DNA of 64,000 nt, from contig NZ_CP083239.1 in assembly GCF_022836935.1 (NCBI RefSeq), forward strand, positions 3,548,001 to 3,612,000. Reading direction: 5' to 3'. Numbering within the stretch: position 1 is the stretch's first letter; each line of letters starts with the position of its first letter. This stretch comes from Ancylobacter polymorphus (GTDB lineage Bacteria > Pseudomonadota > Alphaproteobacteria > Rhizobiales > Xanthobacteraceae). Below are positions 51,559 through 61,962 of this stretch, piece after piece. A program made the translations under genes and the position numbers. The notes beneath the pieces were generated by a model that did no database searches, was not told where the DNA came from, and worked only from the letters and a program-made list of their open reading frames with translations.

Positions 51559-52272
51559 TCAGCCGGGCGGGCGCTGGCCGAACAGCACGCTCTGCGCCTG
51601 CTTGTCGGTGGCGAAGTCGATCTTGGTACGGTCCTCGGCGTTCAGCGCCAGGCCCCGCTTCACCGCCGGGCGTGCCAGCACGCGCTCCAGCCAGCCGGCG
51701 AAATGCGGGAATTCCTTGATGTCCTGCCCCTGCCGTTCCCACAGCTTGGCCCAGCCGATGCAGGCGATGTCGGCGATGGAATAGTCGCCGGCGAGGAAGG
51801 GCCGGTCGGCGAGGCGCGCATTCATCACCCCGTAGAGCCGGTGCACTTCCCTGGTGTAACGCTCGATGGCGTAGGGGATTTTCTCCGGCGCGTAGATGCG
51901 GAAATGGTGCGCCTGCCCCGCCATCGGCCCCAGCCCGGCCATCTGCCAGAACAGCCACTGGTCCACCTCCACCCGGCCGCGCTCGTCGGCGGGGTAGAAC
52001 ATCCCGGTCTTGCGGCCGAGATATTGCAGGATCGCCCCCGATTCGAACACCGAGAGCGGCGCGCCGCCCGGCCCTTCGGGATCGAGAATCGCCGGCATCT
52101 TGTTGTTGGGCGACAGCGCGAGGAATTCGGGCTTGAACTGGTCGCCACGGCCGATATTGACCGGAATCACCTCATAGGGAAGCCCGCATTCCTCCAGCAT
52201 GATGGAGATTTTCCAGCCATTCGGCGTCGGCCAGTAATAGAGCTGAATCGGGCGGGTCTGCAGCTGGGACAT
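51559..52272 (-). CDS. Glutathione S-transferase, nu-class-like (YfcG/YghU type)
   Basis: A 237-residue GST. The N-terminal thioredoxin-like domain reads IQLYYWPTPNGWKISIMLEE, with NPYVIPVNI-like VIPVNIGRGDQFKPEFLALSPNNKMPAI patterns (NNKMPAI is the cis-Pro loop), and the C-terminal helical domain has ADRPFLAGDYSIADIACIGW. Nu-class relatives act as disulfide-bond reductases on glutathione mixed disulfides. The ATG at 52272 is chosen where the domain begins; the extension to 52341 has no support. Confidence 0.82.
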   Translation of the reverse strand: MSQLQTRPIQLYYWPTPNGWKISIMLEECGLPYEVIPVNIGRGDQFKPEFLALSPNNKMPAILDPEGPGGAPLSVFESGAILQYLGRKTGMFYPADERGRVEVDQWLFWQMAGLGPMAGQAHHFRIYAPEKIPYAIERYTREVHRLYGVMNARLADRPFLAGDYSIADIACIGWAKLWERQGQDIKEFPHFAGWLERVLARPAVKRGLALNAEDRTKIDFATDKQAQSVLFGQRPPG

Positions 52273-52467
52273 GAGGCGCTCCCCTTCGCCCTCCATGGGG
52301 CGCAGGACATCAGAACTAGTGCCGCCCTGAACCGCTGGCAAGCGCGGCCGGGCCGCCCTTTCCTCAGCGCACGGTCTTGCGCGGCGGCGGGCGCTCGCCT
52401 CATCCGGCCGATGCGGCTAGATTGGCCCGCCCGGCGCCGAGCGCCCTCAACAAGCGAGACCGTGCGC

Positions 52468-53199
52468 GTGACACCAGCCGTCCTGTTCCGCCTGCTCGGC
52501 CCACTCCTTCTGGCCGCCTCGCTCGCCGGCCCCGCGCGGGCGCAGGCGCCGGAAGCGGCCTCGCCGGCAAAAATCTGCGCCGATCGCTGGAACGCGCTGA
52601 AGGAAGCCGGCCAGACCGGCGCGCAGAGTTTTCGCGAGTTCTCCGCCCAATGCCTGAAGGACGCCGCGAGCGCTGCGCCGTCCGCGAGCCCGGCGCCGGC
52701 GACCCCCGAGGCCAAGCCCGAGACGAAGCCCGCGGGCGAGCCCGCTGCCCCGCCGGCGCACCGGCGCAACACCACGCCCACCGGCGCCTCGGCCGCCGCC
52801 GCCCAGCCCTCGATCAAGCAGTGCGCGGATCTGTGGAACGAGATGAAGGCGAAGAACCAGACCGGCAAGCAGACCTATCGCGAATTCGCGCAGGAATGCC
52901 TCGCCGGCACCGGCGTGCTGGACGGCACGCCGGCGGAACCGCCGCCCGCGCCGAAGGAAGCCACGCCCACGGCCAGCCCCGCTCCGAACAATCCGCCGCC
53001 GAAAACCTCGGTGCCTTCCGTACCGCGCCCGGCGGCGACACCGGCGCCCGATCCCGCCCCCGCCCTCACCCGCCCGCAGCAGGAGAGCGACCGCGAGGCG
53101 CTGAACCGCTGCAACGCCGAATGGCAGGCCTACAAGGCTCGGCACAACCTCACCGGCGCCAAGGCCTGGCACGTGTTCATGGCCCGCTGCCTGCCGTGA
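52468..53199 (+). CDS. Exported protein with three Cys-repeat modules and Pro-rich linkers
   Basis: A 243-residue protein from the GTG at 52468, with a signal peptide (FRLLGPLLLAASLAGPARA-QA). Three similar blocks follow: C37-x24-C62 (KICADRWNALKEAGQTGAQS), C119-x24-C144 (KQCADLWNEMKAKNQTGKQT) and C215-x25-C241 (NRCNAEWQAYKARHNLTGAK), each C-x(3)-W-x(9-10)-TG-x(5-6)-F-x(3)-C. Pro/Ala-rich linkers join them. Each block likely forms a two-helix disulfide module; the spacing recalls PsiF-like small proteins. Periplasmic, function unknown. Confidence 0.65.
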   Translation: MTPAVLFRLLGPLLLAASLAGPARAQAPEAASPAKICADRWNALKEAGQTGAQSFREFSAQCLKDAASAAPSASPAPATPEAKPETKPAGEPAAPPAHRRNTTPTGASAAAAQPSIKQCADLWNEMKAKNQTGKQTYREFAQECLAGTGVLDGTPAEPPPAPKEATPTASPAPNNPPPKTSVPSVPRPAATPAPDPAPALTRPQQESDREALNRCNAEWQAYKARHNLTGAKAWHVFMARCLP

Positions 53200-53211
53200 G
53201 GCGCGACGCGC

Positions 53212-53709
53212 TCAGTGGTTGGAGAGGTCGATCTTGAAGCCGTCGAGCCGCTTCTCGAAGCCCGCGCGCTCATAAAAGCGGTGCGCGTCGAGGCGCCGCT
53301 TGTTGGAGGCGAGTTGCAGCGAGCCCGCGCCCCGGCGCCGGGCCTCGGCGATGGCGAAGTCCATCATCGCCCTGCCGACGCCGCGTCCGCGCATCTCCGG
53401 GTCCACCTGCACCGCCTCGGCATGGGCGAGCAGCGTGCCGTGGCGCAGCAGCGCGCGGAAGAACACCAGCTGAAAGGTGCCGACCACCCGCCCGTCCAGC
53501 CGCGCCACATAGAGAGTGGCGCGCGGATCGGCGGCGATCTCCGCGAAGGCGCGCTCATAATACGGCAGGTCCGCCGGGTCGGCGCTGTCGCGCACGCCAA
53601 ACATCTTCTCGCGGGCGAGGATGGAGACGATGGAAGGCAGGTCGGCGCGCGTCGCCTCGTCGATGCGGACGGCGCCCGCCTCGGGAGCGTCGGGCGCCGC
53701 GCCGCTCAT
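53212..53709 (-). CDS. GNAT family N-acetyltransferase
   Basis: A 165-residue acetyltransferase. Motif [21 protein letters not shown] and motif B with [17 protein letters not shown] are clear. The ATG at 53709 overlaps the gatB stop (ATGA), so it is translated with gatB. Possible substrates include an aminoacyl or small-amine target; none can be assigned. Confidence 0.82.
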   Translation of the reverse strand: MSGAAPDAPEAGAVRIDEATRADLPSIVSILAREKMFGVRDSADPADLPYYERAFAEIAADPRATLYVARLDGRVVGTFQLVFFRALLRHGTLLAHAEAVQVDPEMRGRGVGRAMMDFAIAEARRRGAGSLQLASNKRRLDAHRFYERAGFEKRLDGFKIDLSNH

Positions 53710-55181
53710 ATGCCGAGCTTGCCCTTCAGCAGGTCGTTCACCGCCTGCGGGTTGGCCTTGCCGCCGGTCTGCTTCATCACCTGGCCAACGAACCAGCCAA
53801 GCATGGTCGGCTTGGCCTGCACCTGGGCCACCTTGTCCGGGTTGGCGGCGATGATGGCGTCCACCGCCGCCTCGATGGCGCCGGTGTCGGTGACCTGCTT
53901 CATGCCGCGTGCCTCGACAATGGCGCGCGGGTCGCCACCTTCGGTGAAGACGATCTCGAACAGGTCCTTGGCGATCTTGCCGGAGATGGTGCCATCGGCG
54001 ATCAGGTCGACAATGGCGCCGATCTGCGCGGCGGAAACCGGCGAAGAGCCGATGTCCTTGCCTTCCTTGTTCAGCCGGCCGAACAGCTCGTTGATGACGA
54101 AATTCGCCGCCGCCTTGGCGTCGCGCCCCTTGGCGACCTCCTCGTAAAAGGCCGCCGTCTCCTTCTCGGCGACGAGCACGTCGGCATCATAGGCGGAGAG
54201 GCCATAGTCGGCGACGAAGCGCGCCTTCTTCTCGTCGGGGAGTTCGGGCAGATGCGCCTTCAGCTCGGCGACGAAGGCGTCGTCGAATTCCAGCGGCAGC
54301 AGGTCCGGGTCGGGGAAATAGCGGTAGTCATGCGCCTCCTCCTTGGAGCGCATGGAGCGCGTCTCGCCCCGGTTCGGGTCGAACAGGCGGGTTTCCTGGT
54401 CGATGCGGCCGCCATCCTCCAGAATGCCGATCTGCCGGCGCGCCTCGGTCTCGATGGCCTGGCCGATGAAGCGGATGGAGTTGACGTTCTTGATCTCGCA
54501 GCGCGTGCCGAAATCCTCGCCCGGCTTGCGCACGGAAACGTTGACGTCGGCGCGCAGCGAGCCCTTCTCCATGTCGCCGTCGCAGGTGCCGAGATAGCGC
54601 AGAATAGTGCGCAGCTTGGTCACATAGGCCTTCGCCTCTTCCGCGGAGCGCAGGTCCGGCTTGGAGACGATCTCCATCAGCGCGACGCCGGAGCGGTTGA
54701 GATCGACGAGCGACATCGTCGGGTGCTGGTCGTGGATCGACTTGCCCGCGTCCTGCTCCAGATGCAGGCGCTCGATCCCGACCTCGATCGGCCCGTCGGC
54801 GGTGTCGACCAGCACCACGCCCTCACCGACGATGGGGCTCTTGTACTGGCTGATCTGGTAGCCCTGCGGCAGGTCCGGGTAGAAGTAGTTCTTGCGGTCG
54901 AAGACGGAGCGGTTGTTGATCTGCGCCTTCAGGCCGAGCCCGGTACGCACCGCCTGCTTCACGCATTCGGCGTTGATGACCGGCAGCATGCCCGGCATCG
55001 CCGCGTCGACCAGCGACACATGGCTGTTGGGCTCGCCGCCGAACTCGGTGGAGGAGCCCGAGAACAGCTTGGAGTTCGACGTGACCTGCGCATGGATCTC
55101 CATGCCGATCACCACCTCCCAGTCGCCGGTGGCACCCTTGATCAGCTTCTTCGGGTCGGCGGGGCGGGAATGCATGTTCAT
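53706..55181 (-). CDS. gatB: Asp-tRNA(Asn)/Glu-tRNA(Gln) amidotransferase subunit B
   Basis: A 491-residue subunit: [29 protein letters not shown]-like [30 protein letters not shown] and the C-terminal YqeY/GatB tail [20 protein letters not shown]. GatB binds the misacylated tRNA and with GatA/GatC makes Gln-tRNA(Gln) or Asn-tRNA(Asn). The other two subunits are encoded 4 kb away on the same strand. ATG at 55181 (MNMHSRP); a second in-frame ATG lies two codons on. Confidence 0.94.
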   Translation of the reverse strand: MNMHSRPADPKKLIKGATGDWEVVIGMEIHAQVTSNSKLFSGSSTEFGGEPNSHVSLVDAAMPGMLPVINAECVKQAVRTGLGLKAQINNRSVFDRKNYFYPDLPQGYQISQYKSPIVGEGVVLVDTADGPIEVGIERLHLEQDAGKSIHDQHPTMSLVDLNRSGVALMEIVSKPDLRSAEEAKAYVTKLRTILRYLGTCDGDMEKGSLRADVNVSVRKPGEDFGTRCEIKNVNSIRFIGQAIETEARRQIGILEDGGRIDQETRLFDPNRGETRSMRSKEEAHDYRYFPDPDLLPLEFDDAFVAELKAHLPELPDEKKARFVADYGLSAYDADVLVAEKETAAFYEEVAKGRDAKAAANFVINELFGRLNKEGKDIGSSPVSAAQIGAIVDLIADGTISGKIAKDLFEIVFTEGGDPRAIVEARGMKQVTDTGAIEAAVDAIIAANPDKVAQVQAKPTMLGWFVGQVMKQTGGKANPQAVNDLLKGKLGI

Positions 55182-55481
55182 CGGACGGACCTGTTCTGGC
55201 GTGCGCGGGCACGAAAGCGCGGGAGTGTGCGTTCCCTACCCCGCCCCTGCCGGTCCTGACAACCGTTTCGCGCACAGCGCCCGGCAAGGCACAGTCAACG
55301 AAGCCTGCCACCGGTCGCCGTCAGCGCCGCTCGCGCCCTCGGTAGCCTCCCCTCGCCGCTTCCGTCCGGGCGCCGGAGCGGGACAACCGCCCCCGACCTG
55401 ACGCAAAGTTCGCGCCCCTCCTAGACCAATGACCAAGAGGACACGTCGATGTGTCTCGCTTATTCATGGCCATAATGCGAC

Positions 55482-55504
55482 ACTGGTAAGAATATTTTAC
55501 CAGT
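55482..55504. promoter_or_regulatory. GntR-type operator before the lactate permease
   Basis: ACTGGTAA (55482-55489), GAATATT, TTACCAGT (55497-55504): perfect 8-bp arms around a 7-bp A/T centre. TGGT...ACCA half-sites are the hallmark of FadR-subfamily GntR regulators such as LldR/PdhR. No such regulator is adjacent. The region 55182-55601 (420 bp) between gatB and the permease holds nothing else supportable. Confidence 0.65.
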
Positions 55505-55601
55505 TCCAGCGCTCTCGGGAGGAGCAACGCCAGCAAACAACGTCCCCGTCCCGTCCGTACTCCCGGCGGCAAAGGCGGGAGACACAGGAGGAAACACCGG
55601 G

Positions 55602-57296
55602 ATGTCGACAGGTCTGCTCGCCTTCCTTGCCTTTCTGCCGATTCTCTCGGCAGGCGTCCTGCTCATCGGGTTCCGCATCGCCGCCCGCATCGTCATGCCG
55701 ATCACCTATGCGATGGCGGTGGTCATCGCGCTGCTGTTCTGGGGCGTCAGCGCAAACCGTGTCATGGCATCCACGCTGCAGGGATTGCTGCAGACCGCCG
55801 GCCTCTTGTGGATCATCTTCGGCGCCATCCTGCTGCTCAACACGCTGAAGCATTCCGGCGCCATCTCCACCATCCGCGCCGGCTTCACCTCCATCAGCCC
55901 GGACCGGCGGGTGCAGGTGATCCTCATCGCCTGGCTGTTCGGCTCCTTCATCGAGGGCGCCTCGGGCTTCGGCACGCCGGCGGCGGTCGCGGCGCCGCTG
56001 ATGGTCGCGGTCGGCTTCCCCGCCATGGCGGCGGTGGTGTTCGGCATGATGATCCAGTCGACGCCCGTGTCCTTCGGCGCCGTCGGCACGCCGCTCATCG
56101 TCGGCGTGCAGACCGGGCTCGACCAGGCGGCGATCACCGCGCAGCTGACGCAGGCGGGCTCGACCTGGGCGACCTTCTTCCACCTCATCACCACGGAAGT
56201 CGCGGTCATCCACGCCATTTGCGGCACGCTGATGCCGCTGTTCCTCATCATGGTGATGACGCGCTTCTTCGGCCGCAACAAATCCTGGACCGAAGGCCTC
56301 TCCGCCCTGCCCTTCGCGCTGCTCGGCGCCTTCGCCATGACGGTGCCCTATGTGCTGGCGGCGACCTTCCTCGGCGCGGAATTCCCGTCTCTCCTCGGCG
56401 GTCTCATCGGCCTCGCCATCATGACGCTGGCGGCGCGCGCCGGCTTCCTGGTGCCGAAGACCTCCTGGGACTTCGCCCCCGCCTCGGAATGGCCGAAGGA
56501 ATGGTTCGGCCAGCTCGACATCACCCTCGACAGCCTCGCCAAGCGCACCATCCCGCTCGCGCTCGCCTGGGCGCCCTATGTGCTGCTGGCGCTGGTGCTG
56601 GTGGTGAGCCGCATGGTGCCGGCGGTCGGCAACGCGCTGAAATCCGCGACGGTGGCGTTCTCCGGCATTCTCGGCGAACAGGGCATCAATGGCGATTTCC
56701 CGCTGCTGTTCTCCCCCGGCGGGCTCCTCGTCATCATCTGCCTGATCACCGTCGTGCTGCACCGCATGTCGCTGTCCGGCTTCGGCGCCGCCGTGCGCGA
56801 GAGCAGCGGCACGCTGATCGGCGCCGGCTTCGTGCTGATCTTCACCGTGCCCATGGTGCGGGTGATGATCAATTCCGGCGTCAACGCCAATGATCTCGAC
56901 AGCATGCCGGTGCTGGTCGCCGAATGGGTGTCGGAGCAGGTGGGCGCGGTCTATCCGTTCTTCGCGCCCACTATCGGCGCGCTCGGCGCCTTCCTCGCCG
57001 GCTCGAACACGGTCAGCAACCTGATGCTGAGCCAGTTCCAGTTCTCGGTGGCGCAGGGCCTCGGCATCTCCTCGGTGCTGATGGTGGCGGGCCAGTCGGT
57101 CGGCGCCGCCGCCGGCAACATGATCGCCATCCACAATGTCGTCGCCGCCTCGGCCACGGTCGGCCTGTTGGGGCGCGAAGGGGCGACGCTGCGCATCACC
57201 ATCCTGCCGACGCTGTATTATCTCGCCGTCGCCGGCACGCTGCTGCTGCTCGGATTCTATGTCGTCGGGCTCACCGACCCGCTGGTCGGGCGCTGA
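55602..57296 (+). CDS. lldP: L-lactate permease (LctP family)
   Basis: A 564-residue protein with about 13 TM segments. [64 protein letters not shown] and [20 protein letters not shown] are the signature loops of the lactate permease family (2.A.14), which take up lactate, glycolate or similar 2-hydroxy acids with protons. GGAGGAAACACCGGG precedes the ATG. Likely controlled by the GntR-type operator upstream. No lactate dehydrogenase is encoded beside it. Confidence 0.88.
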   Translation: MSTGLLAFLAFLPILSAGVLLIGFRIAARIVMPITYAMAVVIALLFWGVSANRVMASTLQGLLQTAGLLWIIFGAILLLNTLKHSGAISTIRAGFTSISPDRRVQVILIAWLFGSFIEGASGFGTPAAVAAPLMVAVGFPAMAAVVFGMMIQSTPVSFGAVGTPLIVGVQTGLDQAAITAQLTQAGSTWATFFHLITTEVAVIHAICGTLMPLFLIMVMTRFFGRNKSWTEGLSALPFALLGAFAMTVPYVLAATFLGAEFPSLLGGLIGLAIMTLAARAGFLVPKTSWDFAPASEWPKEWFGQLDITLDSLAKRTIPLALAWAPYVLLALVLVVSRMVPAVGNALKSATVAFSGILGEQGINGDFPLLFSPGGLLVIICLITVVLHRMSLSGFGAAVRESSGTLIGAGFVLIFTVPMVRVMINSGVNANDLDSMPVLVAEWVSEQVGAVYPFFAPTIGALGAFLAGSNTVSNLMLSQFQFSVAQGLGISSVLMVAGQSVGAAAGNMIAIHNVVAASATVGLLGREGATLRITILPTLYYLAVAGTLLLLGFYVVGLTDPLVGR

Positions 57297-57404
57297 TCGC
57301 CCAAGCCGGGGCCGCCTAGCGGCTCCGGCCCCGCGCCTTGCGCGAAATCAAGGCCGGCGCCCCCGCGCGCCGGCAGCCTCTCTTCGCCAACAAGGAGAGA
57401 CGCC

Positions 57405-57665
57405 ATGGATGTCGATACGATTGACGAGCGCCTGGCGCTGTTCCGCGCCATGGCCGGCCATGCCGGCGCGGACCTCGCGGCCCTGTCCGCCGCCGTGCCG
57501 CAAGAGGTGCGGGCCGCTGCCCAGCGCTGCCTCGGCTGCCGCGATTCGGAGGAATGCCACCGCTGGTTCGAGAATCAGTCAGAGGTAATAGAATGTAGTT
57601 CCAAGCCCGTTCCTGGCTTCTGCCGCAACGCCGCGCAGTTCAGCCTGTGGACCGAGACGAAGTAA
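57405..57665 (+). CDS. DUF6455-like small Cys protein
   Basis: An 86-residue soluble protein: DERLALFRAMAGHAGADLAA, RCLGCRDSEECHRWF and VPGFCRNAAQF. The CxxC...C...FC spacing (LGCRDSEECHRW and PGFCRNAA) is the pattern I recall for DUF6455, a short alphaproteobacterial family. Possibly metal- or redox-related; function unknown. GGAGAGACGCC precedes the ATG. Confidence 0.65.
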   Translation: MDVDTIDERLALFRAMAGHAGADLAALSAAVPQEVRAAAQRCLGCRDSEECHRWFENQSEVIECSSKPVPGFCRNAAQFSLWTETK

Positions 57666-57751
57666 GTACGGCCCCACGCGCCATCGACCCCACGCGGTGA
57701 CCTTGCTATTGGATCGCCTCCGGCCGCATACCGTTGGCCGAGGTGACACGA

Positions 57752-58894
57752 ATGCGTATTGCGTCCATTTCGCTGGTGAAGGACGAAGCCGACATCATCG
57801 AAGGCTTCGTGCGCCACAACCTGCACTTCGTCGACCATATGTTCGTCGTCGACGACCATTCGAACGACAACACCAGCGAGATTCTGCGCCGCCTCGCGGC
57901 GGAATCCTCCGCCTTCACCCTGGTCGATGACGGCTGGACCGGCGGCTTTCACCAGAGCCGCCGCACCACGGCCCTGCTGCATCAGGTGGCCGCGCAGGGC
58001 GGGTGGGACTTCATCGTGCCCCTCGATGCCGACGAGCTGATCTGCGCGCCCGACCGGCAGTCCTTCGAGAACAGCCTTTCCGCCGTTCCGCACGGGGTCG
58101 CGGCCGGGGTCGGCGCGCTGTTCTATTGCTGGACGCCCGGCGACGACATGTCGATCCGCGACCCGCTGGTGCGCCTCACCACCGCGCTGGAACCGCCGGC
58201 CGGCCACATCTTCAAGGCCATCGCCCCGGCGGCGCTGTTCGCCGATCCTGCGCTCACCTATGTCGAGGGCAATCACGCCCTGCTGCTCGGCGGGTCCAGC
58301 GTGCCGGTGCAGCGCCTCGCGGGGGTCGAACTCGCCCATTTCGCCGTGCGCTCGCCCGACCAGATCGTCAGCAAATGCCTCAAGCATTATGTCGGCTGGC
58401 GCAGCCGCAGCGACTACAAGGCGCATATGGCCAGCCAGGCGGTGGCCGCGGTCAACGCGCTGAAGCGGGAGCCGGGCCTTCATGTCAGCGCCAATGCGCC
58501 GGTGCTGGACGCCTATCTGCCGCCGGACATGGCGGCGAAGAGCCGCCACCGCCCGTTCAGCGAGCGGCGCGGAACCCTCGTCTGGCCGGAACTCGCCGTG
58601 CCGCAGCCCTATGCCGAACTCGCCGGCCTCCTGGACAGCCTCATCGACCGCGCGGCGCTGAGCGATCAGGTGGTCAGCGCCGCCACGGCGGCCGGCGGGG
58701 AAATGTCGGTGGCGACGCTGCGCGCACTGGTGGATGAACGCAACACGCTGGAATCCGAACTGGCACGGCTGCGCAACTCGACCGCCGATCTCACACAGGC
58801 CTATGTCACGCTGCTGCGCCGGCGACTCACCGTGTCCTGGCGCAAGCGCCTGATGAGTGGCGAGGCGCTGCTGCGCCGCCTCTTTCCGCGTTGA
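57752..58894 (+). CDS. Glycosyltransferase family 2-type protein
   Basis: A 380-residue protein: MRIASISLVKDEADIIEGFV, FVVDDHSNDNTSEILRRLAA and a DxD-like DFIVPLDADEL motif, matching the glycosyl transferase 2 (Glyco_tranf_2_4) style. The C-terminal 60 residues form a coiled-coil/basic tail. It likely transfers a sugar to a cell-surface polysaccharide; donor and acceptor unknown. The ATG at 57752 has GAGG upstream; the frame extends to a TTG at 57734 without support. Confidence 0.8.
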   Translation: MRIASISLVKDEADIIEGFVRHNLHFVDHMFVVDDHSNDNTSEILRRLAAESSAFTLVDDGWTGGFHQSRRTTALLHQVAAQGGWDFIVPLDADELICAPDRQSFENSLSAVPHGVAAGVGALFYCWTPGDDMSIRDPLVRLTTALEPPAGHIFKAIAPAALFADPALTYVEGNHALLLGGSSVPVQRLAGVELAHFAVRSPDQIVSKCLKHYVGWRSRSDYKAHMASQAVAAVNALKREPGLHVSANAPVLDAYLPPDMAAKSRHRPFSERRGTLVWPELAVPQPYAELAGLLDSLIDRAALSDQVVSAATAAGGEMSVATLRALVDERNTLESELARLRNSTADLTQAYVTLLRRRLTVSWRKRLMSGEALLRRLFPR

Positions 58895-58943
58895 AGGCGT
58901 CGCCGCCCCTGCGGTGCGCCCGGAAGGCCGTCAGCGGCGGGGC

Positions 58944-59237
58944 TCAGCCCAGCCGCTCATTCTCATAGGCGATGACCCACTCGATCAGCTGCCGCCAAAG
59001 CTTTTCCACCAGCTCGGGCGGCACGCCCTTGGTCTCGGCATGGGCGCTCACCTTGTCGATCACGTCCTCCACCCGCTCGGGCAGGAAGGCGGCGAGGCCT
59101 TCCACCTTCTTCACCGCGATGACGTGCTTGACCACCTCCAGACGCCGGGCCAGCAGCTCGACGATCTCGGCGTCGATAGCGTCGATCTCGGCGCGGAACG
59201 GCGCCAGCGAGCGCTCATTGGCGGGCAGGCGCGGCAT
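58944..59237 (-). CDS. Chorismate mutase, AroQ-type
   Basis: A 97-residue all-alpha protein: FRAEIDAIDAEIVELLARRL EVVKHVIAVKK and the C-terminal VEKLWRQLIEWVIAYENERLG match AroQ-class chorismate mutases, with the Arg/Lys active-site residues in the first helix (R and K of RRLEVVKHVIAVKK). Converts chorismate to prephenate for Phe/Tyr. It is four bases downstream of gatA, on the same strand, so probably cotranscribed with gatCA. Confidence 0.83.
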   Translation of the reverse strand: MPRLPANERSLAPFRAEIDAIDAEIVELLARRLEVVKHVIAVKKVEGLAAFLPERVEDVIDKVSAHAETKGVPPELVEKLWRQLIEWVIAYENERLG

Positions 59238-59240
59238 GGC

Positions 59241-60722
59241 TCACTCCCACCAGCGGTCGGAGACCTCGAAGCGGCCGGCGGCCTCCTCGATCACCTGGCC
59301 GAGCGAGAACAGCGTCTCCTCGCCGAACGGCCGGCCGATCAGCTGCAGGCCGAGCGGCAGCCCTTCGGCCGAGCGCCCCGCCGGCACGGCGATGCCGGGC
59401 AGGCCGGCCATGTTCAGCGTCACCGTGAACACGTCTTCCAGATACATCGCCACCGGGTCGGCGCCGGATTTCTCGCCGATGCCGAAGGCCGGCGACGGGG
59501 TGGCCGGCGCCAGCACGGCGTCGATGCCGTCCGTGAAGACCGTCTCGAAGTCGCGCTTGATCAGCGTGCGGACCTTCTGCGCCTTGAGGTAATAGGCGTC
59601 GTAATAGCCGGCGGAGAGCACATAGGTGCCGATCATGATGCGGCGGCGCACTTCCGCGCCGAAGCCGCTGGCGCGGGTCTTCTCATACATCTCGACAATG
59701 TCGCGGCCGGGCACACGCTCGCCATAGCGCACGCCGTCATAGCGCGCGAGGTTGGAGGAGGCCTCCGCCAGCGCGACGATGTAGTAGGAGGGCAGCGCGT
59801 ATTTAGTGTGCGGCAGGCTGATATCGACGATCTCCGCCCCGGCGGCGCGCAGCATGTCGGCGCCCTTGTCCCACAGCGCGACGATTTCCGGCGACATGCC
59901 GTCGACGCGGTATTCGCGCGGAATGCCGATGCGCTTGCCCTTTACCGAGGCGCCCACCGCCGCCTCATAGTCCGGCACCGCCCGGTCGACGCTGGTCGAA
60001 TCCTTCGGGTCGTGGCCGGCCATGGAGCGCAGCAGCAGCGCCGCGTCATTCACCGAGCGGGCGATCGGCCCGGCCTGGTCGAGCGAGGAGGCATAGGCGA
60101 CGATGCCCCAGCGCGAGCAGCGGCCATAGGTCGGCTTGATGCCCACCGTGCCGGTGAACGCCGCCGGCTGGCGGATCGAGCCGCCCGTATCCGTGCCGGC
60201 CGCGCCGGCGCATAGATGCGCCGCCACCGCCGCCGCCGAGCCGCCGGAGGAGCCGCCGGGCACGAGAGGCTGCGTCGAGCCGGCGCGCCGCCACGGGTTC
60301 ACCGTCGGGCCGAAGGCGCTCGTCTCGGTGGAGGAGCCCATGGCGAACTCGTCCTGGTTCAGCTTGCCCAGCAGCACCGCGCCATCGCTCCACAGGCGCG
60401 AGGTGACGGTCGATTCGTAGGGCGGCACGAAGTGCTTGAGGATGTTGGAACCGGCGGTGGTGCGCACGCCCTCCACCGCGTAATTGTCCTTCACCCCGAG
60501 CGGCAGGCCGTCGAGCGGCCCGGCCTCGCCCTTGGCGTAGCGTTCATCGCTGGCCTTGGCCATGGCGAGCGCCTTTTCCGGGGTCGCCAGCACATAGGCG
60601 TTGAGCGCGCCGGCGGCCTCGATGGCGCCGAGATAGGCCTGCGTCAGCTCGGTGGCGGTGAAATGGCCCTCGGCCAGCCCTTCGCGGGCGGCGGTGAGGG
60701 AAAGGCGGGTGAGATCGGTCAT
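59241..60722 (-). CDS. gatA: Asp-tRNA(Asn)/Glu-tRNA(Gln) amidotransferase subunit A
   Basis: A 493-residue amidase. The catalytic triad is K78 (GVKDNY), S158 ([13 protein letters not shown]) and S182 ([11 protein letters not shown]), with the 24-residue Ser-Ser spacing of GatA. It releases ammonia from glutamine for transfer in the GatCAB complex. The ATG at 60722 is used; the extension MSP is unsupported. gatC lies directly upstream. Confidence 0.94.
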   Translation of the reverse strand: MTDLTRLSLTAAREGLAEGHFTATELTQAYLGAIEAAGALNAYVLATPEKALAMAKASDERYAKGEAGPLDGLPLGVKDNYAVEGVRTTAGSNILKHFVPPYESTVTSRLWSDGAVLLGKLNQDEFAMGSSTETSAFGPTVNPWRRAGSTQPLVPGGSSGGSAAAVAAHLCAGAAGTDTGGSIRQPAAFTGTVGIKPTYGRCSRWGIVAYASSLDQAGPIARSVNDAALLLRSMAGHDPKDSTSVDRAVPDYEAAVGASVKGKRIGIPREYRVDGMSPEIVALWDKGADMLRAAGAEIVDISLPHTKYALPSYYIVALAEASSNLARYDGVRYGERVPGRDIVEMYEKTRASGFGAEVRRRIMIGTYVLSAGYYDAYYLKAQKVRTLIKRDFETVFTDGIDAVLAPATPSPAFGIGEKSGADPVAMYLEDVFTVTLNMAGLPGIAVPAGRSAEGLPLGLQLIGRPFGEETLFSLGQVIEEAAGRFEVSDRWWE

Positions 60723-60727
60723 TGGGC

Positions 60728-61015
60728 TCACTCCACCACTTTCGGGACGGCGAAGAAACCGTCTTCGGCCGCCGGGGCGTTGGCGAGCACGCGCTCGGGG
60801 TAGAAACCGTCGCTCACCACGTCGGCCCGCAGCGGCAGGGTCATGGGAATGACGCTGGTCATCGGCTCGACGCCGTCCGTATCGACTTCGCCGAGCTGTT
60901 CCACGAAGGCGAGGATGGCGTTGAGCTCGCCCTGGAGGTGGGCCACCTCGTCCTCTGTCACGGCGATGCGCGCCAGATGCGCCACCCGCCGGACCGTCGC
61001 CTGATCGACCGACAT
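60728..61015 (-). CDS. gatC: Asp-tRNA(Asn)/Glu-tRNA(Gln) amidotransferase subunit C
   Basis: A 95-residue subunit: [40 protein letters not shown] and the [14 protein letters not shown] loop typical of GatC, which wraps around GatA. The ATG at 61015 matches the family start; the upstream frame (to 61078) does not. First gene of the gatC-gatA-chorismate mutase transcript. Confidence 0.92.
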   Translation of the reverse strand: MSVDQATVRRVAHLARIAVTEDEVAHLQGELNAILAFVEQLGEVDTDGVEPMTSVIPMTLPLRADVVSDGFYPERVLANAPAAEDGFFAVPKVVE

Positions 61016-61140
61016 CCGAATTCCCAATCCGCTGAAACCGATGCGCGCCCTATAGCAGGCACGCACCGCGCCCCGCAACGCGCGCTACTACGCTCGCGCT
61101 CCCGCGGCCGGGGATTCGGAAGCCGGGCGAGCCCGCCCGC

Positions 61141-61176
61141 CAAAGCAAAGGGCCGGCCGCGCGCGGCGACCGGCCC
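61141..61176 (-). terminator. Terminator of the small exported protein gene
   Basis: On the minus strand GGGCCGG (61176-61170) pairs with CCGGCCC (61156-61150) around 13 nt, followed by TTTGCTTTG. It lies about 20 bp after the stop at 61196. Confidence 0.65.
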
Positions 61177-61195
61177 CTGCCTGTGACGCCGGGCG

Positions 61196-61498
61196 TCAGG
61201 AGCGCGCCTGCTCCAGGCACTGCGCCGCCGCCTGCGCGTTGGAGCGCGCATTGCCGCGGTCGATCTGGCCGGACATGGCGAGCGACTTGGTGGTGTCGGT
61301 GACGATGGTGCGCAGGTCACCGCTGTCGCCGGCCGCCATCACGGCGGAATAGATCGCCTTGCCGTCTGCGGTGAGAGAGGCGGCGCAGGCATTGCCGGCG
61401 GCCTGGTCGGCCTGGGCCACGCCGCCGGCCAGCAGCACGAGTGCGGTAAAGCCAGCCGTGGAAAGCCCGCCCACGCGGGCAAAGGTCGCAAGCTTCAT
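61196..61498 (-). CDS. Small exported protein, unknown
   Basis: A 100-residue protein with a signal peptide (MKLATFARVGGLSTAGFTAL VLLAGGVAQA). The mature part, helical, has NACAASLTADGKAIYSAVMA and ends AAAQCLEQARS, with two Cys that could pair. The ATG at 61498 is preferred to the METV extension. Convergent to no gene; ends at a good terminator. Conserved-looking but unrecognised. Confidence 0.6.
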   Translation of the reverse strand: MKLATFARVGGLSTAGFTALVLLAGGVAQADQAAGNACAASLTADGKAIYSAVMAAGDSGDLRTIVTDTTKSLAMSGQIDRGNARSNAQAAAQCLEQARS

Positions 61499-61523
61499 GA
61501 CAGTCTCCATGGTACACTAATAA

Positions 61524-61850
61524 TCAGCGCACGCCGGCGCGGTTGACGCCGCCATTCACGTTGACGCCCGGACCGGGCCGGGCGACAGCGCGCGCATTGA
61601 CATTCGGCCCGGCGGTGCAACCGACGGGATAGCCGGGGCGCGTGCAGGCGACGGCGGCGCGGGCCGCAGGCGCGGCATAAGGAGTCGGACGAACCACGCA
61701 CCCGACCGGAACGCCCGGTCCAGTGCAATAGACGACGGCAGCCTCGGCCGGGGCGGCACCGCCCACGGCGAGAGCGACCAGCAACCCGCCGCAGAAGGCA
61801 GCCGGCACAAGGCGCCGCGCGAGCGGAACGAAGCGAGAGGGGAGGCTCAT
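61524..61850 (-). CDS. Small exported Pro/Val/Ala-rich protein with CxGPGVPVGC repeats
   Basis: A 108-residue protein with a signal peptide ([37 protein letters not shown]). The mature part contains CTGPGVPVGCV and CTRPGYPVGCT, a repeat of C-x-x-P-x-x-P-V-G-C, then an Asn/Val/Gly-rich tail. Similar short proteins are common in Rhizobiales as I recall; periplasmic, function unknown. Confidence 0.6.
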   Translation of the reverse strand: MSLPSRFVPLARRLVPAAFCGGLLVALAVGGAAPAEAAVVYCTGPGVPVGCVVRPTPYAAPAARAAVACTRPGYPVGCTAGPNVNARAVARPGPGVNVNGGVNRAGVR

Positions 61851-61962
61851 ATGATCACATCCTGTTCAGGATCTCGCCCGGAGACCCGGACGGTACATTG
61901 GTCCATTTGAGCCCTGCCGCAATGTCGATTATTGGTCGAACCGAATACCCACGAGGAGAAGA

